NCBI GenBank assembly: GCA_944391685.1
Contig: CALXUM010000004.1
Span: forward strand, 60,395-124,394
Length of the DNA: 64,000 nucleotides
Origin: an uncultured Alphaproteobacteria bacterium
Lineage (GTDB): Bacteria; Pseudomonadota; Alphaproteobacteria; RF32; CAG-239
Direction: 5' to 3'
The position numbers and the translations under genes were made by a program. The notes under the pieces were generated by a model. It did no database searches. It was not told the origin of the DNA and worked only from the letters and a program-made list of their open reading frames with translations. Below are positions 1 to 8,612 of this stretch, in pieces; within the stretch, counting starts at the first letter, position 1, and each line of letters begins with the position of its first letter.

Positions 1-2
1 AT

Positions 3-260
3 GTTTTCGGATATATCGGCGATTTGTCGGAAATTATAGCTTTATGTAAGGGGAAAAATATGCTTTTTTCAACCGAAAACGCATTTAATGCCGATGATTT
101 TGAAATTTTTGAAAGTGGACGTTATCGACATAATTACGATTATGTTTTGACTTTGTTAAAAAATAATGGTTTTGACGATATAATCCCTACCCGTTTAGTG
201 TTAAGAAATGAAAATGGAAACGGAGTTGAAGGGACGATTTGGAAGGCTTTAACAAAATAA
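3..260 (+). CDS. C-terminal end of a class I methyltransferase (TPR-methyltransferase type), cut by window edge
   Basis: The reading frame is open to the left edge, so only about the last 85 residues are present. The tail GRYRHNYDYV, followed by a GF segment, LRNENG and V-x-G, resembles the C-terminus of COG4976-type SAM-dependent methyltransferases, which end in a similar GRYAHS-type strand and an LR-x-E-x-G segment. The SAM-binding motifs lie outside the window, so the substrate cannot be judged. A hairpin terminator follows directly. In-frame TTG and ATG codons at 24 and 60 are probably internal. Family assignment is moderate. Confidence 0.55.
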   Translation, partial: VFGYIGDLSEIIALCKGKNMLFSTENAFNADDFEIFESGRYRHNYDYVLTLLKNNGFDDIIPTRLVLRNENGNGVEGTIWKALTK

Positions 261-261
261 G

Positions 262-290
262 AAAACCGCTTGATATTCAAGCGGTTTTCT
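262..290. terminator. Rho-independent terminator, probably bidirectional
   Basis: The perfect inverted repeat AAAACCGCT / AGCGGTTTT with a short loop sits between the convergent methyltransferase and outer-membrane genes. The A-tract on one side and T-run on the other allow use in both directions. Confidence 0.8.
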
Positions 291-308
291 TGTAACTGTC
301 TAGATAGA

Positions 309-872
309 TTAGAATGTGTATCTAATACCGGCAGTTACTTCAGCCAAGTGGTTCAAGTCGCGAGTTCCTACATAGGAATAACGACCAACAACGCGAGCTG
401 CGATATGATCCGTTAGGTTATATTGAGCACCACCACCTACACGGTAACCAATACGGCTTTTATCTATTTTGTGTCCGCCTTGTTTGATTTCAGTATCATA
501 AACAGCCATACCGGTTGTTGCCAAAAGGCTGAATTTTTGTTCACAACCTAAAGGCAAGTAGCCGTATAAATCCAACCCATAGGCATCAAAGCTGGATTTT
601 AATTCACCGCCTTCTGAAACCGGTAAATGAGCTTTACGTTCTCCGGCCATTTGATAGAAGGCTTCCAAGCTTACATAATCCATCAACTCAATACCGGCAT
701 TAATGCTTCCGGAATTATAATTGTCTTTTGCTTCTGAAGCTGCGCCTTTAAAATCAGCATTGTCATATACATAATCAATACCAACGTAAGGTTTCAAATC
801 CTGCATCATTTCTGCACTGGCGTTAGCTGAAATTAAGCAGGCAACACTTGCAAGTAATAATGTTTTTTTCAT
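309..872 (-). CDS. Outer-membrane beta-barrel protein (OmpA/OmpW-like porin family)
   Basis: The 187-residue product begins with a clear Sec signal peptide (MKKTLLLASVACLISANASA). The rest is alternating amphipathic beta-strand sequence with Gly and aromatic residues: VGIDYVYD, INAGIELMDYVSLEAFYQ, GLDLYGYLPL, GYRVGGGAQYNLTDH, ARVVGRYSYVG. It ends in GIRYTF, whose terminal Phe is the usual BAM recognition signal. Size fits an 8-strand barrel of the OMP_b-brl family (inferred). It is transcribed alone, with about 200 bases of AT-rich upstream sequence. Ligand or role cannot be deduced. Confidence 0.8.
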   Translation of the reverse strand: MKKTLLLASVACLISANASAEMMQDLKPYVGIDYVYDNADFKGAASEAKDNYNSGSINAGIELMDYVSLEAFYQMAGERKAHLPVSEGGELKSSFDAYGLDLYGYLPLGCEQKFSLLATTGMAVYDTEIKQGGHKIDKSRIGYRVGGGAQYNLTDHIAARVVGRYSYVGTRDLNHLAEVTAGIRYTF

Positions 873-1080
873 AATTTATTATCTCCATTTATAAATAGAT
901 TATATATAAAAGCAATTTGCTTTATAAAGTCCTGCAAAACTGCCGTTAAAAAGCAGTTTGTGAAAATTACATAATCGTGATATACAGATTTTAAAGGGGA
1001 AAGATAAAAATTTTGTTTTTTAAGTTTTTTTTTACGGAGATATGTTTCATTAAAGTCAGGTTTATTTATGGAGTTTACAG

Positions 1081-1719
1081 ATGTTTGTGTGTCCGGATAA
1101 AAAATGTTTAAAATGTTCTCGTTTGTTAGCTTTCAGAGCTGAAAACATTAAAAAATTTCCTGATTATTTTAATGCTCCGGTTCCTTCTTTTGGTCCAATT
1201 GATGCCAAAGTTTTGATTGTAGGTTTAGCCCCTGGGTTAAATGGAGCTAATAAAACAGGAAGACCTTTTACTAATGATTATGCCGGAGATGTGCTCTACC
1301 CTATATTAAAAAAACATGGCTTGGCAAAAGGAAATTACGAAAAAAGAAAAGATGACAGTTTTGAGCTTGTTGATGTTAGGATTACCAATTCGGTTCGTTG
1401 TGTGCCACCGCAAAATAAGGTTACCGGAGATGAGGTAAAAAGTTGCGGAACTTATCTTATTAATGAAATTGCAGAAATGAAGAATTTAAAAGTTATACTT
1501 ACTTTAGGGAGTGTGGCACATAATGCGATATTGGGAGTGCTGGGGTATAAAAAAGCAGATTTTAAATTTGCTCATGGAAAAATTCACAAACTTGAAAAAC
1601 ATAATTTATTGATGATTAATTCTTATCATACATCTCGTTATAATATTAATACAGGCGTTTTAACCTATGAAATGTTTGATGAGATTATTGCTAATATTAA
1701 AAAAATATTGACAAAATAA
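1081..1719 (+). CDS. Uracil-DNA glycosylase family 5 (UdgB-like)
   Basis: A DNA repair enzyme that removes uracil or other deaminated bases. Motif 1 (GLAPGLNGANKTGRPFT, residues 48-64) has the GLAP-x3-GAN-x-TGRPFT form of family 5, and the C-terminal motif SYHTSRYN matches the HPS-x2-N type loop. Cysteines at 9 and 12, in the NSVRC segment near 106 and at about 121 are positioned as 4Fe-4S ligands of family 4/5 enzymes. The length of 212 is normal. GGAG 8 bases upstream supports the ATG. No Asp of the family 1 type is seen in motif 1, as is normal for family 5. Confidence 0.85.
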   Translation: MFVCPDKKCLKCSRLLAFRAENIKKFPDYFNAPVPSFGPIDAKVLIVGLAPGLNGANKTGRPFTNDYAGDVLYPILKKHGLAKGNYEKRKDDSFELVDVRITNSVRCVPPQNKVTGDEVKSCGTYLINEIAEMKNLKVILTLGSVAHNAILGVLGYKKADFKFAHGKIHKLEKHNLLMINSYHTSRYNINTGVLTYEMFDEIIANIKKILTK

Positions 1720-1778
1720 TTTTCAATATTACTCTTTTTGACAATCATTTTATTATTAACAAATTAAATTTTGTCATT

Positions 1779-2168
1779 ATGAACAATAAAACTGAGTATG
1801 GCTATGGAATAGATGCAATTTTTTTCCATAGAGGAAGCGAGACTAAAGTCTCTTCCCTAAAGGAAACAGCTGTAAAAGCAAAAGAAGCTGGCTGGGGATT
1901 TATTGTAAGGTATGAAGGGACGTACTCGAATACTAAAAGTACAATTTTGGGCTGGGATATAGAAATTGTTAGTGTTGAACAAGCAAAGAAGATGTTTCTA
2001 AATAACAAAAAAATTTTGCTTGATATTGATGCAATTTCTATATCAGAATGGCCTAAGAAAAGTATCATAGTAGCCGTTTCGTTTAAAAACGGGAGTCCAT
2101 TTGTTTTTACAATGAATGGATTTAATTTTAAGAAAGTTAAGTTTGAAGATCTTATTAAGGAGCCTTAA
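1779..2168 (+). CDS. Hypothetical protein, 129 aa
   Basis: Not recognised. The sequence is a soluble alpha/beta protein with no signal peptide or membrane segment. It contains a KAKEAGWGFIVRYEGTY stretch and a lysine-rich end. The start ATG lacks an obvious Shine-Dalgarno sequence. It lies 59 bases after the glycosylase on the same strand, so cotranscription is possible. Its stop codon is inside the left arm of the terminator at 2158-2186. The opposite-strand 88-codon frame here is judged a shadow. Confidence 0.6.
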   Translation: MNNKTEYGYGIDAIFFHRGSETKVSSLKETAVKAKEAGWGFIVRYEGTYSNTKSTILGWDIEIVSVEQAKKMFLNNKKILLDIDAISISEWPKKSIIVAVSFKNGSPFVFTMNGFNFKKVKFEDLIKEP

Positions 2169-2186
2169 AAAAGGCTCCTTTTTTAT
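2158..2186. terminator. Rho-independent terminator overlapping a stop codon
   Basis: AAGGAGCC TTAAAA GGCTCCTT forms an 8-bp stem followed by a T-run. It includes the TAA of the upstream 129-residue gene and ends at the stop of rnfA, so it can serve both convergent units. Confidence 0.8.
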
Positions 2187-2758
2187 TGACTGATGCCGGC
2201 AAAGCCCATAAATGCCATTGATAACAAACCAGCCGTAATCAAAGCTAAAGGAGTCCCTTTCATGGATGCTGGAACTTTAGTGTCGGCGAGGCGTTCTCTG
2301 ATGCCGGCAAAGATAACAATGGCTAAAGTAAAGCCCATAGCGTTAGCCAGAGCATAACAGACACCTGCCGTTAAAGTATAATTTTTTTGAATGGTTAAAA
2401 TCGCAATACCTAAAACAGCACAGTTGGTGGTAATTAAAGGTAAAAATATTCCAAGAGCCTGATAAAGTGTCGGTGATACTTTTTTGACAATAATCTCAAC
2501 CATTTGTACCAAAGCGGCAATAACCAAAATAAAGGTTACCGTTATCATAAATGTCAGGTCATATGGTTGTAAAAAAGTATAATAAATTAGATATGTGGCA
2601 ATGGTTGATATGGTCATGACAAACATTACCGCAAACCCCATACCGGCTGCCGTTGAAATTTTTTTGGAAACGCCTAAAAACGGGCAAATTCCTAAAAACT
2701 GTGATAAAACAATGTTGTTTACGAAAACGGCAGTGATAAAAATCATTAAGTATGACAT
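2183..2758 (-). CDS. rnfA: Ion-translocating oxidoreductase subunit RnfA
   Basis: Integral membrane subunit of the Rnf complex, which transfers electrons between reduced ferredoxin and NAD+ and pumps Na+ or H+. The 191-residue protein has six hydrophobic helices and the family N-terminus FVNNIVLSQFLGICPFLG, with a conserved TNCAVLG segment near residue 110. Conserved cysteines in the half-membrane helices (ICPF and TNCAVLG) ligate an intramembrane iron-sulfur centre in this family. It is the last gene of the operon, 2 bases after rnfE. RnfA and RnfE are homologous with inverted topology. Confidence 0.97.
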   Translation of the reverse strand: MSYLMIFITAVFVNNIVLSQFLGICPFLGVSKKISTAAGMGFAVMFVMTISTIATYLIYYTFLQPYDLTFMITVTFILVIAALVQMVEIIVKKVSPTLYQALGIFLPLITTNCAVLGIAILTIQKNYTLTAGVCYALANAMGFTLAIVIFAGIRERLADTKVPASMKGTPLALITAGLLSMAFMGFAGISQ

Positions 2759-2760
2759 GG

Positions 2761-3357
2761 TTATTGAGCCTTTCGTAATTTGTTAAACAAAACTATAAGT
2801 CCGGCAAGAGCCAAAAATGCTCCCGGGGGCATTATGAACAAGAGAATCGGGTTAGCATCTTCGCTGATAAAAGAATAATTAAAGATTGAGCCGTTGCCTA
2901 AAATTTCTCTTACAATTCCAAGCGAAGTCAGCCCGATGGTAAAACCTAATCCCATACCTACGGCATCAAGAATTGATTGCCAGACATTATTTTTAGAAGC
3001 AAAAGCCTCTGCTCTGCCCAAAATAATGCAGTTGACCACAATAAGAGGAATAAATATTCCCAAAGCGGAATGGAGTATGGGTAAATAAGCTGCCATAAGT
3101 AAGTCTACCACGGTTACAAATGAGGCAATAATTACAATATAAGACGGAATTCTTACTTTTTCCGGAATAATGTTTTTGACAGTTGAAATGGCAATATTTG
3201 AAAGTATTAACACAAAAAGAGTGGCCAATCCCATGCCAAGACCGTTTAATGCAGAGGTGGTTACACCTAATGTCGGACACATTCCGAGCAACATGACAAA
3301 GGTCGGGTTTTCTTTGATAATGCCGCGGGTTAAGTTTTCCAAACTGGTTTTATTCAT
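2761..3357 (-). CDS. rnfE: Ion-translocating oxidoreductase subunit RnfE
   Basis: Integral membrane Rnf subunit of 198 residues with six predicted helices. The family signature [19 protein letters not shown] is near the N-terminus, and [17 protein letters not shown] at about 108-124 carries the second conserved Cys. RnfE starts 8 bases inside the end of rnfG, indicating translational coupling. The RAEAFA segment distinguishes RnfE/NqrD from RnfA/NqrE. Confidence 0.97.
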   Translation of the reverse strand: MNKTSLENLTRGIIKENPTFVMLLGMCPTLGVTTSALNGLGMGLATLFVLILSNIAISTVKNIIPEKVRIPSYIVIIASFVTVVDLLMAAYLPILHSALGIFIPLIVVNCIILGRAEAFASKNNVWQSILDAVGMGLGFTIGLTSLGIVREILGNGSIFNYSFISEDANPILLFIMPPGAFLALAGLIVLFNKLRKAQ

Positions 3358-3940
3358 GGCTGTTACCTTTATTAAAATTATTGTATGCTTTTACAGCTTG
3401 TTTTATTGCTTTGATTACTGCACGAGAAGTTATGGTAGCGGCTGTAATACCATCTATTTCTCCACCATCTTGACGAACTCTAAATTTGTGTTTGTTAGGA
3501 TTGAAGCCATCAAATTGTTTTTTAAATTTAGGTTCATCTGCTTTAGAGCCAAGGCCAGGTGTTTCATTATGTTTGGTTATTTTGAATGTTCTTATTGATC
3601 CGTCTATATAAAATCCGACAATAAGTTCTATTCTACCGCCGTAGCCGCTGTTTGAGTAGGTTTTGACGGCAAAGCCACTAACAACTCCGTTTTTACGAGC
3701 CGGATAGAGTTTAAGTTTGTGTTTTTTATCCGGTGTGGTGATAGTCATTTGTTCGGCAAAAGGATCATTGTCAAATTCACCTACAACCTCGGCGATGGCA
3801 TCTAATTCTTTTTGATTTTTGGCTTTTTGAATCGGTTCTTTGGTTATGTTTTCAACAAAAGCAAGCACAAAAGCCGATATAACGGCAATTATTGTTAAAA
3901 CGCTGACCATTTTTAAAAATGAACTTTTATTTCTTGCCAT
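3350..3940 (-). CDS. rnfG: Ion-translocating oxidoreductase subunit RnfG (covalent FMN subunit)
   Basis: Membrane-anchored, extracytoplasmic flavoprotein of the Rnf complex. One N-terminal helix (about residues 10-30) is followed by an FMN-binding domain. The ApbE target motif is AATITS at 167-172, with Thr169 the expected FMN attachment site; most homologues have SGATxTS here, so the Ala-Ala variant is slightly unusual but keeps the Thr. TPGLGSKAD at about 125-133 is the other family signature. The flavin transferase ApbE is encoded at the head of the same operon. Confidence 0.96.
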   Translation of the reverse strand: MARNKSSFLKMVSVLTIIAVISAFVLAFVENITKEPIQKAKNQKELDAIAEVVGEFDNDPFAEQMTITTPDKKHKLKLYPARKNGVVSGFAVKTYSNSGYGGRIELIVGFYIDGSIRTFKITKHNETPGLGSKADEPKFKKQFDGFNPNKHKFRVRQDGGEIDGITAATITSRAVIKAIKQAVKAYNNFNKGNSHE

Positions 3941-3944
3941 GTTT

Positions 3945-4925
3945 TTATCTCCTACTGCCGTAAAGACGCGGGGTTACATATTTATCAATCAGCGGTACAA
4001 AGGCATTCATAATTAAAATTGCAAAGGAAACACCTTCGGGATATGCACTCCAAAGTCTGATAATAACGGTTAGAACACCGCAACCAACGGCAAATATGAT
4101 TTGTCCTTTTTTGTTCATGGGTGATGTGGTGTAATCAGTGGCCATGAAGAATGCTCCCAGTAATAGTCCTCCGGAGAGAATGTGGGTTATAGGATCATAA
4201 CTTTGTTTTCCAGTTATGAGCCACATGATTGATGTGATAAGGAAAACGGTGGCAACATAATAAAACGGGATGTGCCAAGTAATAACTTTTTTCCAGATTA
4301 GGTAAATTACTCCCAAAAGCAGAGCTAAAGCAGATACTTCACCAAGGCAGCCTCCTATGTTACCAAAGAACATTTCCCAATATTCAGGTAAGTCTCCTTG
4401 AAGAGATGTTGCCGAAGTCGATCCATCAAGATGTTTTAGTATTCCTAGCGTAGTGGCTCCGGTTTGAGCATCAAGCTCAAAGATGTTGCCTAATTCCGGT
4501 TTGGGCCATGTTGTCATTTGAACAGGAAAAGAGATAAATAAAAATACTCGTCCGACCAGGGCCGGATTAAAAATGTTTTTACCTAGTCCGCCATAGCAGG
4601 CTTTGGCTATTATTATAGATACAAAACAACCTACCAAAGTCATCCATAGGGGCATTGAACTCGGCAAGTTATAAGCAAGCAATAATCCGGTAACCACGGC
4701 AGATAAATCCGTGGTGGTATTGGAGGTTTTAAGCCAATAACGGCAAGCCAAATATTCAAAAAGAACACAACCAGCAACAGATGTTAAGATTACCAAAAGA
4801 GCATTAAGGCCAAAGAATAAAATGGCGGTAAATGCAGCCGGCATTAAAGCAATAATAACATCTTGCATGATATGACGGGTGTCATCAGTGGTTTGAAAAT
4901 GTGGGGCAGTAGATATTTTAAACAT
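3945..4925 (-). CDS. rnfD: Ion-translocating oxidoreductase subunit RnfD (covalent FMN subunit)
   Basis: Integral membrane Rnf subunit of 326 residues with about nine to ten helices. The N-terminal ISTAPHFQTTDDTRHIM is typical of RnfD/NqrB. TGATTLG at 155-161 is the covalent flavinylation site, with Thr158 the likely attachment residue. GKNIFNPALVGRVFLF near 115-130 and MATDYTTSPMNKKGQ near 260 are family hallmarks. It lies between rnfC (8-base gap) and rnfG (4-base gap). Confidence 0.97.
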   Translation of the reverse strand: MFKISTAPHFQTTDDTRHIMQDVIIALMPAAFTAILFFGLNALLVILTSVAGCVLFEYLACRYWLKTSNTTTDLSAVVTGLLLAYNLPSSMPLWMTLVGCFVSIIIAKACYGGLGKNIFNPALVGRVFLFISFPVQMTTWPKPELGNIFELDAQTGATTLGILKHLDGSTSATSLQGDLPEYWEMFFGNIGGCLGEVSALALLLGVIYLIWKKVITWHIPFYYVATVFLITSIMWLITGKQSYDPITHILSGGLLLGAFFMATDYTTSPMNKKGQIIFAVGCGVLTVIIRLWSAYPEGVSFAILIMNAFVPLIDKYVTPRLYGSRR

Positions 4926-4933
4926 GACGGTTC

Positions 4934-6253
4934 CTACTTCTTTTTGAGTTCAGACTTAGCTATTTTGCAATAATCAAGCAAAGGCAAATGTACCGGACAG
5001 GTGTAAGCACAACAGCCGCATTCTATACAGTCCAATACATGGCAAGCTGCAAGTTCTGAGAATTTTTCATTACGAACATTACGACCAATTAAATAAGGCT
5101 GTAGGCCCATGGGGCAAGCTTCAACACATTTACCGCAACGAATACAATCCTGAGGTTCGGTTTTGTGGCTCAGTTCTTCAGAAAGCAAAAGAATGCCTGA
5201 GGTTATTTTGGTTATGGGAGCGTTAATATTAAAGGCTGCCGTTCCCATCATTGGTCCACCAAAAATAACCTTGGATACTTTTTCGGTTATGCCGCCTGAT
5301 TTATCAATCAAGAAAGATGCCGGTGTCCCTACTCTTACCCGATAATTAGCCGGATGAAGGCAAGCATCACCACTTAGAGTAACAATGCGTTCAAATAAGG
5401 GTTTGTTTTTCATTACAGCTTCATAAACAGCAAAAACAGTGCCTACATTTTGAACAATACAACCAACATCTATGGGGAGTTTTCTTGAGGGAACCTCGCG
5501 GCCGGTAATGGCGGTGATGAGCTGTTTTTCTCCTCCTTGAGGGTATTTGGTAGCACAAACCTGAACATTTACTCCGACATAGGTCTTGGTTATTTTGGAT
5601 AAAGTTTCAATGGCATGGGGTTTGTTTTCATCAATGGCAATGATGGCGTTTTGAATACCGAGAATCTTGTTGATTATTTTAGCCCCGATAACAATTTGCT
5701 CAGCTTTTTCAACCATAAGACGGTCGTCGGCCGTTAAAAATGGTTCGCATTCAATGCCGTTTAGAATAAGTGTATCAACTTTTTTATTTTCGGGAATGCT
5801 GGTTTTTACAGGGGTCGGATACCCTGCTCCGCCCATGCCGACAATTCCGGCTTCGCGTATTTTAGCAATTATTTCTTCTTTGGAGAGTTCAATTTCACGA
5901 TTAATATCGGTGGATCTGTCTATGGAAGGTTCAAAATCATCACCTTCCACTTTAATGGTTATCATATCTTCAAGATAACCGAACTCTCCTTCGATTGATT
6001 CAACTTTTATTACTTCTCCAGATACGGAGGAATGGACATCAGCAGATACAATACCGTCAGCATCAGCCAATAAAGTTCCTACTTTTACCTTGTCTCCTTT
6101 GGAAACCAAAATTTTGGCCGGAGAACCGATATGTTGTTTGACCGGAATATAAACTATTTCTGGTAATCCGGCGTCAATAATCGGAGAATCGGTAGTGATT
6201 TTGTATTTATCAGGATGAATTCCACCCAGAGGAAAAGTTTTTAGTTTAGTCAT
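4934..6253 (-). CDS. rnfC: Ion-translocating oxidoreductase subunit RnfC
   Basis: Cytoplasmic-face subunit that binds NADH and FMN and carries two 4Fe-4S clusters. The start LGGIHPDKYK and the glycine-rich GMGGAGYPTPVK segment near 139-150 are typical of the NADH/FMN fold shared with complex I 51-kDa proteins. Two ferredoxin-type motifs, CIRCGKCVEACP and CIECGCCAYTCP, lie near residues 370-382 and 408-420. The length of 439 is usual for the short form without a long C-terminal extension. Its start overlaps the end of rnfB by 8 bases. Confidence 0.97.
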   Translation of the reverse strand: MTKLKTFPLGGIHPDKYKITTDSPIIDAGLPEIVYIPVKQHIGSPAKILVSKGDKVKVGTLLADADGIVSADVHSSVSGEVIKVESIEGEFGYLEDMITIKVEGDDFEPSIDRSTDINREIELSKEEIIAKIREAGIVGMGGAGYPTPVKTSIPENKKVDTLILNGIECEPFLTADDRLMVEKAEQIVIGAKIINKILGIQNAIIAIDENKPHAIETLSKITKTYVGVNVQVCATKYPQGGEKQLITAITGREVPSRKLPIDVGCIVQNVGTVFAVYEAVMKNKPLFERIVTLSGDACLHPANYRVRVGTPASFLIDKSGGITEKVSKVIFGGPMMGTAAFNINAPITKITSGILLLSEELSHKTEPQDCIRCGKCVEACPMGLQPYLIGRNVRNEKFSELAACHVLDCIECGCCAYTCPVHLPLLDYCKIAKSELKKK

Positions 6254-7085
6254 GTTTTTTATCTCCGCAGTGAGTGAAAATTATGGCTCCGGTCGGGCAT
6301 GATTGTGCCAACTCTTGTCCGTAATCATCAGCTGAAACGGTATTGGGGATATAAGAAAGATTATTTTCGACTTTGATATCAGGGTTTATTTTGTTGCATT
6401 TGAGACAGGCAATGCAAGCAGCTTTGCAGTTTTTGCGGGCAATAGCACCTTTTTGTGTATTACGGCAGGCAACATATACCATATTTCCTTTTGGGCTTTT
6501 GTTTCTGATTTCAAATAATTGCCGTGGACAAGTACGGACACAGGCTCCGCATGAAGTGCATTTGTCTTCATCAATAACCGGAATTCCTGTTTTTTTATCA
6601 ATACTTAAGGCACCAAACTGACAAACTTTAACGCAATCGCCTAAGCGTAAGCAACCGGTCGGACAACCGGTTTGTCCGCAGGAAACTTTGTTGGCAACAC
6701 GACAACTGAAAATCCCGTCATATTGAATTTTGGCGGGAGCGTTTTGGCAAGTACCGTTGCAACGCAAAACCGAAACCGTTGCTTCTTTGACTGTTGGTTT
6801 GAATCCTAGTATTTTAGCAACTTTTTTCATAACCTCGTTTCCGCCTACGGGACAATGCAGTTTGGAAAAGGTTTTGGCGTCGGCATGGGCACATGTAATA
6901 GCAAAATCATGGCAACCGGCTTTGCCGCATCCGCCACAATTGGCTTGGGGTAAAACTTCTTCAATTTGAGATACTTTTTCTTCTTCAGGGATGGCAAATT
7001 TGCGAGAAACCAAATAAAGAACAACAGCCGAGATAAATGCCGTAACCCCCAAAACCAAGATACTTAACAAAATTGTGTATTCCAT
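6246..7085 (-). CDS. rnfB: Ion-translocating oxidoreductase subunit RnfB (ferredoxin subunit)
   Basis: Membrane-anchored iron-sulfur subunit that accepts electrons from ferredoxin. A single N-terminal helix (about 5-27) precedes the family cluster motif with Cys50, Cys53, Cys58 and Cys78 in the order CGGCGKAGC. Further motifs are SCGQTGCPTGCLRLGDCVKVC and CTSCGACVRTCP, and a C-terminal Cys-rich stretch (NCKAACIACLKCNK) is followed by a final SCPTGAI. With 279 residues it is longer than the roughly 190-residue proteobacterial RnfB and carries extra clusters, as in Bacteroidetes and Firmicutes (recollection). Confidence 0.96.
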   Translation of the reverse strand: MEYTILLSILVLGVTAFISAVVLYLVSRKFAIPEEEKVSQIEEVLPQANCGGCGKAGCHDFAITCAHADAKTFSKLHCPVGGNEVMKKVAKILGFKPTVKEATVSVLRCNGTCQNAPAKIQYDGIFSCRVANKVSCGQTGCPTGCLRLGDCVKVCQFGALSIDKKTGIPVIDEDKCTSCGACVRTCPRQLFEIRNKSPKGNMVYVACRNTQKGAIARKNCKAACIACLKCNKINPDIKVENNLSYIPNTVSADDYGQELAQSCPTGAIIFTHCGDKKHD

Positions 7086-7100
7086 GCTTTTTGCCTTGAG

Positions 7101-7511
7101 TTATTTTTTTGAGATTTGAAATTGTATTTGTTTTTTTATTTTTTTCTGGGTTAAGAATAGCCCTAAATAATAAGGAATCAAGATAATTATTGCAGATATT
7201 CCAGCAATAATTTCCGAAGAATCAAGCAATAAAAGTATTATAAGTGTTGCCAACATAAGAATTAGCGGCAAAATATAGGCATAAAATATTGCCAACCAAC
7301 CAAGTGATGCAGCCATATTAATTATGACTTCTTGACCAACCGAAAATTCATGAGCGTTGTTGGTAAAAATTTCTATATTCTTTTCCCGGTATTCTCGTAA
7401 GCCGCAACCGGCTTGAGCAGCACAACTGCTACAGGCATTGTAACGATTAATTTTTACCTTTACCGTATTATCTTTAACAGAGGTTACAATTCCGGTATGT
7501 TCTATTGACAT
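7101..7511 (-). CDS. rseC: RseC/MucC family protein (SoxR-reducing system-like)
   Basis: A 136-residue protein with an N-terminal cytoplasmic domain (EHTGIVTSV, then CSSCAAQAGC with closely spaced cysteines at about 27-36) and two adjoining transmembrane helices (about 70-115). This is the RseC/MucC architecture. Family members occur in rnf/rsx operons, where they act in reducing SoxR or as assembly factors. Position between apbE and rnfB supports a role linked to Rnf. GGAG precedes the ATG. Confidence 0.88.
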   Translation of the reverse strand: MSIEHTGIVTSVKDNTVKVKINRYNACSSCAAQAGCGLREYREKNIEIFTNNAHEFSVGQEVIINMAASLGWLAIFYAYILPLILMLATLIILLLLDSSEIIAGISAIIILIPYYLGLFLTQKKIKKQIQFQISKK

Positions 7512-7514
7512 ATA

Positions 7515-8510
7515 TTATTCTCCGATTAATTGTTTGGCTGCCGGAGAAATATATATTTCTTCGTTTTGAAGTTGGAGGATAACCGCTAAATTTTGTTTTT
7601 TTACAAAGATTTTTGCCTCTTTTTCTCCCATGGCTAAGATAGCGGTAGCGTAAGCGTCAGCTAAAATACATTGAGGATGAAAGACACTGACCGAGGCAAT
7701 GCTGTTTTCTGTCGGATAGCCGGTTTTGGGAGATATGGTGTGAGTATATTTTTTGCCGTCACGATAGTAGTAATTGCGGTAATTGCCTGATGTGGCAACC
7801 GAATAATCGGTCATTTCCAGTTGCATTACAGATTCATCTTTATTTTTAGGAGATGTTATACCTATAGTCCAACCACCGTGTTTGCTTTGACCGGCAACGC
7901 GAACCTCCCCGCCTATTTCAATAAGATAATCTTTAATCCCGTTTTCTTCCAACAACTTGGCCACTTGATCAACTCCATAACCTTTGGCTATGGCAGAAAG
8001 GTTTATATAGGTTCGGGAATCTTTTTTGTTTAAGGTATTGAAATCGTTATCAAAAGATAATTTTCCAAAGTTGCTGTAGTTTAAGCTTTCTCGTATTTGT
8101 TCTGAAGATGGTTCTTTATTGGTATCTTTAGTGCCAAAACCCCAAAGTTCTACCAGTTCTCCTACTGTGGGGTCAAACCAGCCGTTACTTTGTTGCCAAA
8201 CGACGTGTGCCGTTTGCATAAGATAACTCATAGCCGGAGAGAGTTTAATTTTTTTATTGGCTTCAGATTGATTTATTTTGCTTATTTCAGAAGCAGTATC
8301 AAACACTGACATTTGTTTGTTTACCGTAGCAAGTCGGTCTTTTATTTTTTGTCCCAAATTATTAATTTGGGACTTTGAATTTATTTTTATAACGTAATAG
8401 GTACCAAAAATTTGACCTTTAAATATCTGATAAGGAGAGTTTAAATGTCTTACATAAAAGGCAAAAATAAAAATTAAAGCAATTATTAATATATATTTTA
8501 CAATACGCAT
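7515..8510 (-). CDS. apbE: FAD:protein FMN transferase ApbE
   Basis: Attaches FMN through phosphoester bonds to threonines of RnfG and RnfD, both encoded downstream in the same operon. An N-terminal helix (about 4-20) acts as signal anchor; no lipobox Cys is visible. ApbE motifs: GTYYVIKI near 37, WGFGTK near 125, LSAIAKGYGVD near 172, GGEVRVAG near 201, TISPKTGYP near 258, and the Mg-binding DAYATAILAMG near 287. The length of 331 is normal. First gene of the minus-strand operon; no strong Shine-Dalgarno sequence is visible before the ATG. Confidence 0.95.
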   Translation of the reverse strand: MRIVKYILIIALIFIFAFYVRHLNSPYQIFKGQIFGTYYVIKINSKSQINNLGQKIKDRLATVNKQMSVFDTASEISKINQSEANKKIKLSPAMSYLMQTAHVVWQQSNGWFDPTVGELVELWGFGTKDTNKEPSSEQIRESLNYSNFGKLSFDNDFNTLNKKDSRTYINLSAIAKGYGVDQVAKLLEENGIKDYLIEIGGEVRVAGQSKHGGWTIGITSPKNKDESVMQLEMTDYSVATSGNYRNYYYRDGKKYTHTISPKTGYPTENSIASVSVFHPQCILADAYATAILAMGEKEAKIFVKKQNLAVILQLQNEEIYISPAAKQLIGE

Positions 8511-8612
8511 TTTATTCTGTTGTATAATTAAGAAGTTGTTTTTTACATTAAAAAAAATATGTTATACGATATTTAATCAGAAAAACAGTAATTTTTTATG
8601 AGGAATTATAAT

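Noticed and set aside
1802..2068. 88-codon minus-strand frame
   Set aside because: Competes with the 129-residue plus-strand gene; plus-strand reading ends at a terminator and has more protein-like composition.
3170..3598. 142-codon plus-strand frame
   Set aside because: Lies opposite rnfE and rnfG, both certain; low-complexity shadow.
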